From NCBI GenBank assembly GCA_036787955.1, contig DAIQOI010000009.1, positions 1-64,000 on the forward strand: a DNA stretch of 64,000 nt, written 5' to 3'. Shown piece after piece: positions 52,331 through 61,332 of the stretch. The number at the start of each line of letters is the position of its first letter. Positions within the stretch are counted from its first letter, which is position 1. The notes beneath the pieces were generated by a model. That model ran no database searches. It was given only the letters and a program-made list of their open reading frames with translations, and had not been told where the DNA came from. The DNA comes from UBA2336 sp036787955. Its GTDB lineage: Bacteria; Bacteroidota; Bacteroidia; Cytophagales; Cyclobacteriaceae. The translations under genes were made by a program, and so were the position numbers.

Positions 52331-53014
52331 TTAAATGTTGAAATACATGGCTATGGGAATGTAGGCAAACAAGGCCGGTACAATGATGGCAAAAGCTTTG
52401 CCCACGAAGAAAATCAAGCCGTTATACTTCGGATGATTTAAACCTAACGTCTGAAAAGCACTGATGAATCCGTGCCACAGGTGAAAACCCAGGGCTCCCA
52501 TGCTGAATACGTACAACGCCACGTACCAGTCTTTTGAAAACCAATAATCTACTACCGATGCCAGATCGCGCACCTCTTTGCCATCGTAATTCACGGTTTG
52601 TATCGAACCAAAGTGCATTTCTCCGTAAAAGTGCTTCAGGTGCACAACAATAAATATGAGCACGAGCGTACCCAGAATACCCATGTTGCGCGAGGCCCAT
52701 ATGGATGACTGACCGGAGCTAACCGCATAACGCTCCGTGCCCCGTGCCCTGCGGTTCTGGATTGTAAGGTAAAGCGAAAGGAAAACATGCAGCAGGATGA
52801 ATGTAAAATTGAGCTTGGAAATAGTTTGAATAAGAATGTTTGTGCTCATGAATTCGGCATAAATGTTAAAGGATCTGCCGCCATCATCCTTCAGCAACTG
52901 CAGGTTTCCGGAAAGGTGTATCACCAGAAAAAGAATTAGAAAGAGCCCCGTAAGGGCCATTAACAGTTTTTTACCAAGGGAGCTTGTCAGAAATCGGCTA
53001 AACCAGTTATTCAT
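52331..53014 (-). CDS. sdhC: Succinate dehydrogenase cytochrome b subunit
   Basis: A 227-residue membrane anchor with five transmembrane segments that carries two b haems and the menaquinone site. His residues likely to bind haem lie in LFLVIHLSGNLQ, FIVVHLKHFYGEM and GFHLWHGFISAFQTLG. The single large anchor distinguishes this type B enzyme from the SdhC/SdhD type. The ATG at 53014 was chosen; extension to 53047 (TTG) would add 11 residues without support. It is the first gene of sdhCAB. Confidence 0.94.
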   Translation of the reverse strand: MNNWFSRFLTSSLGKKLLMALTGLFLILFLVIHLSGNLQLLKDDGGRSFNIYAEFMSTNILIQTISKLNFTFILLHVFLSLYLTIQNRRARGTERYAVSSGQSSIWASRNMGILGTLVLIFIVVHLKHFYGEMHFGSIQTVNYDGKEVRDLASVVDYWFSKDWYVALYVFSMGALGFHLWHGFISAFQTLGLNHPKYNGLIFFVGKAFAIIVPALFAYIPIAMYFNI

Positions 53015-53107
53015 AATCGCTGTGGGGAAATGATTAAACCGTTGCAAAATACCGCCCGAAGCGATTACTTACAATCCATGTTCAGCTATTTAGATTTTGT
53101 TTAAAGT

Positions 53108-53221
53108 TCAGTAAACCCAAAACTCAAACAGCATAATAATCAGAAAAATGAGCATCAGAATAACAACCAAAAACCACTCATTTCTTAAAAAATTGAAGAG
53201 CCACTTCATTACATGTTTCAT
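53108..53221 (-). CDS. Putative small single-pass membrane protein upstream of sdhC
   Basis: A 37-residue open frame: basic N-terminus MKHVMKWLFNFLRNEW, then a hydrophobic segment of about 21 residues (FLVVILMLIFLIIMLFEF), ending WVY and TGA. The start is ATG. Base composition is AT-rich, as in the surrounding intergenic DNA, so chance cannot be excluded. It lies 93 bases upstream of sdhC on the same strand, with a TATTTTG near-consensus -7 element in between (about 53051-53057). The topology and position are those of small helper subunits of respiratory complexes. I found no known family. Confidence 0.4.
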   Translation of the reverse strand: MKHVMKWLFNFLRNEWFLVVILMLIFLIIMLFEFWVY

Positions 53222-53415
53222 AACCAAGCACAAATACCCAATTAAGCATCCATTTTGCTGCCAGAAAAATAAATGTATTGATAATCAATTAATTATACAG
53301 ATATGGTTTACTTTTAACTATAAATTTTGTCCCAAAATGAAACAATGGTCTATTTTTTAGATAAATTCTTTCAGGCTTAAAAGCCTACTTTTACACCAGC
53401 AACCACCATTTTTTC

Positions 53416-56400
53416 ATGTACCTCATTTTCGACTCGGAAACCACGGGCATTCCGCATAACAGAACAGCCCCGATTACAGACCTGGAAAACTGGCCGAGGC
53501 TGGTACAATTGGCCTGGCAACTGCACGACAACCACGGTAAGCTGATCTCCCGCTACAACTTTATCATCAAACCGGAAGGATTTAATATTCCTTTCAAGGC
53601 ACAACAGGTTCACGGCATTTCGACCGAGAGGGCCCTGGCCGAAGGCCACGACCTGTTGAAGGTGCTGGAGCTTTTCCGCCAGGACACAAACCGCGCCCGC
53701 CTGTTGGTTGGACATAATATTGAATTTGATGTCAACATTATAGGTGCGGAATTTATCCGCAAAGGGTTAAACCCGGAGCCGCTGCTTAGCCGGTCCAAAC
53801 TGGATACAGGGGTAGTATCCACTGAGTTTTGTCAGCTTTCAGGGGGTGTAGGCGGAAAACTAAAAATGCCCCGGCTCACCGAGCTGCATGAGAAACTTTT
53901 CGGAAAACCGGTTCAGGATGCCCACGATGCTGCTTACGATGTGGCCGCAACCGCCCGCTGTTTTTTCGGGCTCATCCAACACAACATTATACCCTCGCAT
54001 GACGGCACCCCGGCAGATGAAATAACCTATGAAGAACCTGAGCTGGGAGATTCAAACTTCAGCGGGCAGAACGACAGAAAAGAATCAACTACTGAACCCG
54101 GTGCTGAAAATCTCCCAACAGAAGGAACTTTCTTTCATCTGCATGTGCATTCCCAGTTTTCGGTACTCCAGGCCACGGCCGATATTGAACGACTGATGCA
54201 GACAGCCAAAGCGTACCAGATGCCGGCCGTTGCCCTGACCGATCTGGGCAATATGTACGGAGCATTCTCGTTCGTGCGCAGTGCGCTGCAACACGGTATT
54301 AAGCCCATAGTAGGCTGTGAGTTTTATGTTGCTGAAGAAAGAAAAAAACTAAAATTCACAAAAGACAATCCGGACAAACGATACAGGCAGGTATTACTGG
54401 CTAAAAATAAAACCGGCTATCACAATCTGGCCCGGTTAAGTTCATTGGGATTTACCGAAGGCCTGTACGGCATCTATCCCAGGATTGATAAAGAACTCAT
54501 ACAAAATCACCGCGAAGGGCTAATTGCCCTAAGCGGCGGACTGAACAGCGAAATACCGTGGCTTATTCTGCATGTGGGCGACAACCAGGCAGAAAAAGCA
54601 CTGCTGTGGTGGCACAACCTGTTTGGCGATGACTTTTACATCGAACTAAATCGCCATGGCCTTCCGGAAGAAGATCATGTAAATAAAGTCTTGCTGCATT
54701 TTGCAGAAAAACATCGAATCAAATACATCGCAGCCAATGAATGCTACTACATCGACAAATCGGAAGCCAGGGCCCAGGACATCCTGGTTTGCATCGGTGA
54801 AAATGAAAAAATAACTACCCCCAAGGGGCAGGGCCGCGGACACCGATACGGTTTACCGAACGATTCTTACTACTTCAAGTCGCAAGAAGAGATGAAAATA
54901 CTTTTCCGCGACCTGCCGCAGGCCATTCTTAACCTGCAGGAAATTCTAAATAAAGTTGAAACGTATTCGCTTGAACGCCCGGTGGTGCTGCCGCGCTTCC
55001 CCATACCTGCTGAATTTGGTAGTGAGATTGATTACCTACGGCACCTTACCTACGAAGGGGCAGCGAAGCGATATGGCGAAGTAACCCCATCCATCCGCGA
55101 ACGCCTTGACTTCGAACTGGAAATCATACAAAAAACAGGTTATCCGGGATATTTTCTTATTGTGCAGGACATTACCACAACCGCCCGCAAAATGGGCGTG
55201 GCCGTAGGTCCGGGTCGGGGCTCGGCCGCAGGCTCGGCAGTGGCCTACTGCATTGGCATTACCAACATCGACCCGATAAAATATGACCTGCTGTTTGAGC
55301 GCTTCCTCAATCCCGATCGCACCACCCTGCCCGATATTGATATTGATTTTGACGATGAGGGAAGAGAAAAGGTGCTGCAATATGTAATTGAAAAATACGG
55401 CCGCGAACAGGTGGCACAAATCATAACCTATGGCACCATGGCAGCCCGCTCGGCTATACGCAACTGTGCACGTGTACTGGACTTACCGTTGTCGGAGGCC
55501 AACAACCTTGCAAAACTGGTACCCGAAAGGCCCGGGACCACATTGGAGCGCGCCTTCAACGAAATACCCGGCCTGCAGGCAATAAAAAAGGGCAACGACC
55601 TGAGGGCAGAAGTGCTGCACAACGCCGAGGTAATTGAAGGCCTGATTCGCAACACCGGCATTCATGCCTGTGGTGTGATCATCACACCAGAGCCCCTTTC
55701 CAACCTGGTTCCGGTTACCGTGGTGAAAGATTCGGATATGCTGGCCACACAGTTCGACAACAGCGTGGTAGAAAGTGCCGGCTTGTTAAAGATGGACTTT
55801 CTGGGTCTTACTACTCTATCCATCATCAAAACAGCCCTGAATAATATCCGCCAAAGCAAAGGCATTGAAATAGATATTGAAAACATTCCGCTGGATGACG
55901 AAAAAACTTACCGGCTTTACCAGCGCGGAGAAACCACCGGTACCTTTCAGTTTGAAAGCCCGGGCATGCAGAAATACCTGCGAGCCCTTAAACCCGATAA
56001 GTTTGAAGACCTGATTGCCATGAACGCCCTGTACAGGCCAGGGCCCATGGAATACATTCCGCTGTTTATCAGCCGCAAACACGGTATAGAAAAAATTCAG
56101 TACGACCTTCCGGAAATGGAGGAGTACCTGGCTGAAACGTACGGAATCACTGTGTACCAGGAGCAGGTGATGCTGCTTTCGCAAAAGCTGGCCGGATTCA
56201 GCAAGGGCGATGCCGATGTGCTGCGAAAAGCCATGGGGAAAAAGCAGAAGATCGTGCTGGATAAAATGAAGGATAAATTCCTGGCAGGCTGTAGGGCAAA
56301 CGGGCATCCGGCAGAAAAATGCGAAAAAATCTGGGCCGACTGGGAAGCCTTTGCCGAATATGCTTTCAACAAGTCGCACAGCACCTGTTATTCCCTGGTT

Positions 56401-57714
56401 GCTTATCAGACTGCCTACCTGAAAGCGCACTATCCGGCCGAATACATGGCCGCTGTTTTAACGCACGCCAGAGACAACATCGATAAGGTTACATTCTTTC
56501 TGGAAGAATGCCGCAACCTGGGCATTAAGGTGCTGGGGCCGCACATCAACGAATCGCAGGAACATTTTGCCGTAAATAAACATGGCGAAATCCGTTTCGG
56601 ATTGGGCGCCATTAAGGGTGCCGGCCAGGCTGCCGTAGAAAGTATCATACGCGAGCGGGAGGCCAACGGCCCATTTGAAGACATCTTTGATTTTGCCAAA
56701 AGGGTTAACCCACGCACGGTAAACAAGAAAATTTACGAATGCCTGGCATTGAGTGGTGCATTCGACTGCTTTACCGGCCTGCACCGCAGGCAATATGTTT
56801 ATTCCAGCAATGGCGAGCCCAGTCTTATTGAAAAAGCCATTAAGTACGCAGGAAAAGTACAGCTGGAAAGCCAATCGTTGCAGGCCAGTTTATTCGGTGC
56901 TTCAACCGGAGTAGCCATGCCTAAACCAAAGGTCGAAGCAATTCCGCCCTTTGAGGAGCTGGAAAAACTAAATCTGGAAAAGGAAGTCCTTGGCATTTAC
57001 ATATCCGGTCATCCGCTGGACAAATTCCGCTTTGAAATAGAGGTATTCTCAAATGCGCGGTGCAACCAACTCAATGATTTAGCAGCATGGGAAAACCGGG
57101 AAATAAAACTGGCCGGTATCGTTACCTCATGCGAAGAACGCTTCACTAAAACCGGAAGGCCGTTCGGCCGGTTTACCATCGAAGATTTCTCGGGTTCGTT
57201 CAGCACCGCACTTTTTGGCGAAGATTATATTAACCTTAAAAAGTATTTGTTCACAGGTGCCTGTCTCCTTGTAGAAGGAAACGTGCAGCGCCCCAGGTAC
57301 AGAGACGGACAGCCCGAATTCAAGATCACAACCGTTGAGCTGCTCAGTGAGCTCGCTGCAAAAAAAATAACGGGAGTTATTTTGCAGCTGAACCTGCACG
57401 ACATCAGCAGAGAAAGCATAGAAGAACTGGAATCCTTGTGCCAAAAAAACAAAGGCAAAGCGCTTCTTTATATTTATATAACAGATAACACCGCCACTAT
57501 ACGTTCTGAAGCCGTATCCAGAAAATATCAGATAAACATAAGCAGTCCATTTATTCAGAAACTAAAAAAACTGGGGGAAGTGGGGATTATCATCGGTAAA
57601 AATTCCGTGAGTTGGCTGAGCACTGAAAAACCTGATGGAATATCCCTTGAAGAAGCAAATGACGGGGAAGGAACAAATTCCGCTACCTTTGTGTTGGAAG
57701 AGGCAGAATTTTAA
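53416..57714 (+). CDS. dnaE: DNA polymerase III subunit alpha with fused N-terminal 3'-5' exonuclease
   Basis: A 1432-residue replicative polymerase. Residues 1-185 form a DnaQ-type DEDDh exonuclease: Asp6/Glu8 in FDSETTG, Asp105 in HNIEFD, and the final pair in DAHDAAYDV (about 168-176). An acidic linker (about 200-235) leads into the PHP domain (FFHLHVHSQFS, from 239), and then the PolIIIalpha palm with PDIDIDFDDEGR (Asp residues about 638-643). The C-terminal region includes the HhH and an OB-fold (IKLAGIVTSCEERF...). In E. coli proofreading is a separate subunit. The fusion is an alternative arrangement found in some Bacteroidota, so it is not unique here. An AT-rich stretch precedes the gene. 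Confidence 0.95.
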   Translation: MYLIFDSETTGIPHNRTAPITDLENWPRLVQLAWQLHDNHGKLISRYNFIIKPEGFNIPFKAQQVHGISTERALAEGHDLLKVLELFRQDTNRARLLVGHNIEFDVNIIGAEFIRKGLNPEPLLSRSKLDTGVVSTEFCQLSGGVGGKLKMPRLTELHEKLFGKPVQDAHDAAYDVAATARCFFGLIQHNIIPSHDGTPADEITYEEPELGDSNFSGQNDRKESTTEPGAENLPTEGTFFHLHVHSQFSVLQATADIERLMQTAKAYQMPAVALTDLGNMYGAFSFVRSALQHGIKPIVGCEFYVAEERKKLKFTKDNPDKRYRQVLLAKNKTGYHNLARLSSLGFTEGLYGIYPRIDKELIQNHREGLIALSGGLNSEIPWLILHVGDNQAEKALLWWHNLFGDDFYIELNRHGLPEEDHVNKVLLHFAEKHRIKYIAANECYYIDKSEARAQDILVCIGENEKITTPKGQGRGHRYGLPNDSYYFKSQEEMKILFRDLPQAILNLQEILNKVETYSLERPVVLPRFPIPAEFGSEIDYLRHLTYEGAAKRYGEVTPSIRERLDFELEIIQKTGYPGYFLIVQDITTTARKMGVAVGPGRGSAAGSAVAYCIGITNIDPIKYDLLFERFLNPDRTTLPDIDIDFDDEGREKVLQYVIEKYGREQVAQIITYGTMAARSAIRNCARVLDLPLSEANNLAKLVPERPGTTLERAFNEIPGLQAIKKGNDLRAEVLHNAEVIEGLIRNTGIHACGVIITPEPLSNLVPVTVVKDSDMLATQFDNSVVESAGLLKMDFLGLTTLSIIKTALNNIRQSKGIEIDIENIPLDDEKTYRLYQRGETTGTFQFESPGMQKYLRALKPDKFEDLIAMNALYRPGPMEYIPLFISRKHGIEKIQYDLPEMEEYLAETYGITVYQEQVMLLSQKLAGFSKGDADVLRKAMGKKQKIVLDKMKDKFLAGCRANGHPAEKCEKIWADWEAFAEYAFNKSHSTCYSLVAYQTAYLKAHYPAEYMAAVLTHARDNIDKVTFFLEECRNLGIKVLGPHINESQEHFAVNKHGEIRFGLGAIKGAGQAAVESIIREREANGPFEDIFDFAKRVNPRTVNKKIYECLALSGAFDCFTGLHRRQYVYSSNGEPSLIEKAIKYAGKVQLESQSLQASLFGASTGVAMPKPKVEAIPPFEELEKLNLEKEVLGIYISGHPLDKFRFEIEVFSNARCNQLNDLAAWENREIKLAGIVTSCEERFTKTGRPFGRFTIEDFSGSFSTALFGEDYINLKKYLFTGACLLVEGNVQRPRYRDGQPEFKITTVELLSELAAKKITGVILQLNLHDISRESIEELESLCQKNKGKALLYIYITDNTATIRSEAVSRKYQINISSPFIQKLKKLGEVGIIIGKNSVSWLSTEKPDGISLEEANDGEGTNSATFVLEEAEF

Positions 57715-57745
57715 ATCATATTCACACGTCATAATTTTAACTATC

Positions 57746-58069
57746 ATGTCAAAACCCATAGAACTAACCGATGCTACGTTCGACCAGGTGGTAAAAACGG
57801 ATAAAACCGTGCTGGTTGATTTCTGGGCCGAGTGGTGCGGTCCTTGTAAAATGATTGGACCTATTGTGGAAGAACTTGCCCACGATTTCGATGGCAAGGC
57901 TGTCATCGCCAAACTGAATGTGGATGAAAATCCGCAGACCACCACGCGGTACGGTATCCGATCCATTCCTACCCTGCTGGTATTTAAGAACGGACAGGTG
58001 GTTGATAGGCAGGTTGGTGCAGTGCCTAAATCGGTCCTGTCGCAAAAACTGCAAGCCCAGCTTGCCTGA
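57746..58069 (+). CDS. trxA: Thioredoxin
   Basis: A 107-residue thioredoxin with the active site WCGPC (Trp30-Cys34) and the cis-Pro loop RSIPTLLVF. It acts as a general cytosolic disulfide reductant. A longer frame starting at 57635 overlaps the end of dnaE and was rejected, since the ATG at 57746 begins exactly where the family starts. A TAATTTTA sequence just upstream is one base off TAnnTTTG and may be its promoter. Confidence 0.97.
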   Translation: MSKPIELTDATFDQVVKTDKTVLVDFWAEWCGPCKMIGPIVEELAHDFDGKAVIAKLNVDENPQTTTRYGIRSIPTLLVFKNGQVVDRQVGAVPKSVLSQKLQAQLA

Positions 58070-58093
58070 GATTACTTGCTTGATGTGAATAAC

Positions 58094-58120
58094 GCCCGGT
58101 CAGTTGCCGGGCTTCTTTTT
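58094..58120 (+). terminator. Rho-independent terminator of trxA
   Basis: A 6-bp stem GCCCGG/CCGGGC with a 7-base loop is followed by TTCTTTTTA. It overlaps the last codons of the convergent P1 peptidase gene. Confidence 0.7.
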
Positions 58121-59275
58121 AGTTTTACTTTCCGGTTTTGCCGGTGAAATTCTTCCATACTTTCTGAGTATTTCAATCACTTCTTTACCGGGTAATGCCT
58201 CAACGGTCCGGTTATCCTTACCTGTCATGGTTTGGGCGGCCCACAGCGAGTTGATAATTGCTTCTTCGGTTGCTTCTATAACGGCCAGAAACAACGGTGA
58301 AATAGCCTCGTTTCGCAATAAGGTAACGGTGTCGGTTCGTTCTGCCCGGGTGTGAAGAACGCGAACATCCGGATTTGTGCTAAAGGCAATTACATAATCT
58401 CCGCTTCCGTTGGCTGCAATACCACCGGTTCGCGCCAGGCCGAAAAGCGCGCGTTGTGCCAGCCGCCTGAGATTGCGTGCATCCAAAGGGGCATCGGTAG
58501 CCACTACAATCATACACGAGCCGTCTGCATCACGTTTCAACTCATTGCTGAGGTAAAATTTTCCCAGCTCCTCACCCACCGGCACTCCGTTGATTGTGAG
58601 CACACCGCCAAAGTTGGTCTGCACCAGCACTCCTACTGTATAACCACCTAGCGAAGCCGGCAGTACGCGCGATGCAGTGCCGATACCACCCTTAAAGCCA
58701 AAGCAAACCGTACCGGTTCCCGCTCCTACATTGCCTTCCTCTACAGGTCCCTCCCTGGCATGACGAATGGCCTGCAACACATGCTCTTTTTTTACGTGCT
58801 GCCCGCGAATATCATTCAGGTACCCATCATTGGTCTCGCCTACCACTGCGTTGACTGATTGCACATTCTCGTTTCCGGGCAAGGCAAGTACATATTCAAT
58901 CACTGCTTCCATGGCCACCGGCACACTCAGTGTATTGGTGAGTATAATTGGCGTTTCAAGGTTACCCAGTTCTTCTACCTGTGTACTTCCCGCCAGCTTA
59001 CCGAAACCGTTTCCTACAAACACACCTGCCGGTACTTTTTCCTGAAAAATATTTCCGTTGTGCGGAAGAATAGCAGTAACTCCGGTACGTATGCCGTTGC
59101 CTTCGATAAGTGTGACATGCCCAACGCGTACTCCGCTTACATCGGTGATGGCATTCAGTTTGCCGGCAGGAAGCACTCCCATGTTTATGCCGGTATCACG
59201 AAAACGCGGCTGCGCATAACCTCTGACGGTGAGCAGCAAAGCAAGAATGGCAACCAAAACCTTCGTTCTGATCAT
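58100..59275 (-). CDS. P1 family peptidase (DmpA/BapA type), exported
   Basis: A 391-residue N-terminal-nucleophile aminopeptidase. A signal peptide (about 1-21, ending RGYAQP) is followed by NAITDVSGVRVGHVTLIEG, the usual start of the family. The self-processing site is expected at Gly-Ser in ANGSGDYVIAFS (about residue 285), where cleavage frees the catalytic Ser. Members release N-terminal D- or beta-amino acids from short peptides. The 4-base overlap with the YkgJ-type gene (59272) suggests co-translation. The exact substrate is unknown. Confidence 0.9.
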   Translation of the reverse strand: MIRTKVLVAILALLLTVRGYAQPRFRDTGINMGVLPAGKLNAITDVSGVRVGHVTLIEGNGIRTGVTAILPHNGNIFQEKVPAGVFVGNGFGKLAGSTQVEELGNLETPIILTNTLSVPVAMEAVIEYVLALPGNENVQSVNAVVGETNDGYLNDIRGQHVKKEHVLQAIRHAREGPVEEGNVGAGTGTVCFGFKGGIGTASRVLPASLGGYTVGVLVQTNFGGVLTINGVPVGEELGKFYLSNELKRDADGSCMIVVATDAPLDARNLRRLAQRALFGLARTGGIAANGSGDYVIAFSTNPDVRVLHTRAERTDTVTLLRNEAISPLFLAVIEATEEAIINSLWAAQTMTGKDNRTVEALPGKEVIEILRKYGRISPAKPESKTKKKPGN

Positions 59276-59763
59276 GTTCTTACAAACTTACCTTTGAGCA
59301 ACTCGACAATCTGCAATACGGCTGGGCAAACCAGCGTGTTTCGGTAGGTCAGGTCAAGAATCTGCACCATCTTCTTCCGGTTGGTATGCGGATATTCGCG
59401 GCAGGCTTTGGGTCGGTTTTCGTAGATGCGGCACCGGTTGTCTTTGTGAAGAAAAGGACAGGGCGATGCCTGCAGCACGTAATCATGGTCTTCATCTATA
59501 CGCAGGTAACGCTGCACAAAATCACCTGGCTTCAGGCCAAGGGCCCGGGCTGCACGTTCAATATCGGCCGGATAAAAGATGGGACTGGTGGTCTTACAGC
59601 AATTGGCGCAAGCCAGGCAATCGGTTTTCCGGAATACCTGTTCATGTGCCTGATGAAATGCTTCATCCAGTTTACGGGCATCCTTGCGGGAAAGTGATCT
59701 CAGAAACTTCTTGTTTTCGGATGCCTGGCTTTTCGATTTTGAGTCAAATGCCTGTAAATCCAT
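59272..59763 (-). CDS. YkgJ family cysteine cluster protein
   Basis: A 163-residue soluble protein of the YkgJ/Fe-S cluster family. The N-terminal cluster is DCLACANCCKTTSP (CX2CX2CC) and the second is PCPFLHKDNRCRIYENRPKACREYP, split here as CPFLHKDNRC and RPKACREYPH. This C-rich arrangement is typical of the zinc/Fe-S containing UPF0153 proteins of unknown role. It precedes the P1 peptidase by a 4-base overlap and follows slyD by 27 bases, so the three may form an operon. Confidence 0.88.
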   Translation of the reverse strand: MDLQAFDSKSKSQASENKKFLRSLSRKDARKLDEAFHQAHEQVFRKTDCLACANCCKTTSPIFYPADIERAARALGLKPGDFVQRYLRIDEDHDYVLQASPCPFLHKDNRCRIYENRPKACREYPHTNRKKMVQILDLTYRNTLVCPAVLQIVELLKGKFVRT

Positions 59764-59790
59764 CCAAGCAGATCGGCAAAAACCGGAAAA

Positions 59791-60270
59791 TCAGTGCTCA
59801 TAACCGCCCGGACCGTGCACATGGCCATGAGCCAGTTCTTCGGGTGTGGCGTTGCGCACATCCACTACTTCAACGGTGAAGTTCAGATCGATACCGGCCA
59901 GCGGATGATTGCCATCAACCGTAACCGCATCGGCTGTAACATCGGTAATGGTAACAATCTGTACACCCGCACCAGTTTCTGCGCGGAACCGCATGCCTAC
60001 CTGCACATCCTGGCTGCCAAATGCCGAACGCGGCACTTCCTGTACAAGTCCTTCATCGCGCAGGCCATAGCCCTTTTCCGGTTTTACATGAATCTGAAGT
60101 TTATCGCCTTTCTTTTTGCCTTCCAGGCCTTCTTCCATGCCAGGGATCAGGCTGCCAATACCCTGAATATACATGAGTGGCTCTCCCCCCAAACTTGAAT
60201 CGAGCGTGGTTCCTTCGTTGTCCTTCAGCGTATAGTGAATGGAGACAACCTTGTTTTTTGAAATTTGCAT
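59791..60270 (-). CDS. slyD: FKBP-type peptidyl-prolyl isomerase, SlyD-like
   Basis: A 159-residue PPIase with chaperone insert. The FKBP strand set starts VVSIHYTLKDNEGTTLDSS, followed by PLMYIQGIGSLIPGMEEGLEGKK. The IF insert runs about 75-115 and is followed by ADAVTVDGNHPLAG. The C-terminal HGHVHGPGGYEH is a short histidine-rich tail, as in metal-binding SlyD, though shorter than the E. coli tail. SlyD assists folding of proteins and nickel delivery. It is followed by the YkgJ and P1 genes. Confidence 0.93.
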   Translation of the reverse strand: MQISKNKVVSIHYTLKDNEGTTLDSSLGGEPLMYIQGIGSLIPGMEEGLEGKKKGDKLQIHVKPEKGYGLRDEGLVQEVPRSAFGSQDVQVGMRFRAETGAGVQIVTITDVTADAVTVDGNHPLAGIDLNFTVEVVDVRNATPEELAHGHVHGPGGYEH

Positions 60271-60359
60271 GTTTTGTTAAATTAATAATTTAATGTTCAA
60301 GGTAGTAAAACTTTCTTTTTGTATCTGTCCGCTGATGTAAATAAATGAAACGTGTGGTT

Positions 60360-60983
60360 TTACTGAATTGAAATATTCCGGATTTCGTTGCGGCTGGCTT
60401 CAATCTTCTTTTCCAGCTCAAGCTTTTTTATAAGGCGGGAAATAACTTCGCGCGATGAGTTCAAATCATCGGCAATCTGCTGATGGGTGATCTGAATAAC
60501 CGGGCCAAGGGTATCGAACTGGCGCTTCAGATAAAACACCAGCTTTTCATCCATGGAATGAAAAGCAATCTGATCGATTACATGCAGTAATTCCTGAAAC
60601 CGGTGACGGTAGTTTTCCAGTACAAAGTAGTACCAGTTTCGGTAGTCACGCATCAGTGAGTCCATCAGATGCAGTGGAATGACCAATGCTTTTACCGGGG
60701 TAACCGCAACGGCTTTGACTTCACTCTCCTCGTTCTTAGCAGCACATATCATGGACAAGGCGCAGGCTTGCCCGGGCTCCAGGTAATAAAGAAAAAATTC
60801 CTCACCGTTGGCGCCTTCCCGATAAAGTTTTACACGACCTTCGGTTATAACTATGGAGGATTTAAAATACTGGCCCGGACGCATAAGCAAATCACCTTCA
60901 TCGAACGAAACTTCCTGTGCCACCTTCTCCAGATGGGCCAGGAGTTCTTCATCGAACCGGGGGAATAATTGACGAAGTTCCAA
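60360..60983 (-). CDS. Crp/Fnr family transcriptional regulator
   Basis: A 207-residue regulator. The cyclic-nucleotide-binding-like domain (about 10-115) has EVSFDEGDLLMRPGQYFKSSIVI, and the C-terminal winged HTH is ITHQQIADDLNSSREVISRLIKKLE. There is no N-terminal CX2CX5C set of an Fe-S Fnr. A CSMICAAKNEE-type segment is the only Cys pair, so the ligand is not predictable. It starts at TTG; no ATG is available near the start of the domain. A short open frame precedes it by 44 bases on the same strand. Confidence 0.88.
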   Translation of the reverse strand: MELRQLFPRFDEELLAHLEKVAQEVSFDEGDLLMRPGQYFKSSIVITEGRVKLYREGANGEEFFLYYLEPGQACALSMICAAKNEESEVKAVAVTPVKALVIPLHLMDSLMRDYRNWYYFVLENYRHRFQELLHVIDQIAFHSMDEKLVFYLKRQFDTLGPVIQITHQQIADDLNSSREVISRLIKKLELEKKIEASRNEIRNISIQ

Positions 60984-61027
60984 TTATTAAAATTTTAAAT
61001 CGCTTATTATTAGAAATAATTTATCAC

Positions 61028-61153
61028 TTAATGGTTACTTGTATGAACCGGAGGATTGTGGGCTTCATCATGGCCTGCCACTTCAAAATCTGATGCACGG
61101 TTGAGCTCTTGACAAAACCTCATATACCCCCCTATATAAATTTTGGTACACAT
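61028..61153 (-). CDS. Possible His-rich small ORF upstream of the Crp/Fnr gene
   Basis: A 41-codon frame from ATG at 61153, with a second ATG at 61123 after a G-run (GGGGGG). The C-terminal half reads SDFEVAGHDEAHNPPVHTSNH, with four His and several acids, and has normal-looking codons. The opposite strand also has a short open frame here, so coding status is uncertain. It sits in the 310-base intergenic stretch before the tRNA-Leu array and ends 44 bases before the regulator. It has no recognised family. Confidence 0.25.
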   Translation of the reverse strand: MCTKIYIGGYMRFCQELNRASDFEVAGHDEAHNPPVHTSNH

Positions 61154-61294
61154 CGTAATGACTGATAAATAGAATTATTATTTAAACGTTCATACGACTT
61201 GCCCTGTAAAATTATTAATCTCAGCAGTAAAAACTTTATCCTTCCTGTCATTAATTTTATAAAGAGAAAAAAGTCAAATCTCACGGCTTCCCGG

Positions 61295-61311
61295 TACCCG
61301 GGGCCGGAGTC
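61295..61311 (-). repeat. tRNA-Leu 3'-end direct repeat, distal copy
   Basis: TACCCGGGGCCGGAGTC on the plus strand: identical to the last 17 bases of tRNA-Leu. To its left begins unique sequence, including a T-rich run on the minus strand (GACTTTTTTCTC) that would be the original tRNA terminator. This is the outer boundary of the cassette array. Confidence 0.85.
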
Positions 61312-61332
61312 CCCGCCTGACCGCTGACGCTG

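Noticed and set aside
51480..52334. 284-codon frame antisense to sdhA
   Set aside because: A shadow of a well-identified gene; no start signal or recognised domain.
57635..57745. 37-codon N-terminal extension of thioredoxin
   Set aside because: It overlaps the dnaE end and adds no conserved sequence; the family begins at the ATG at 57746.
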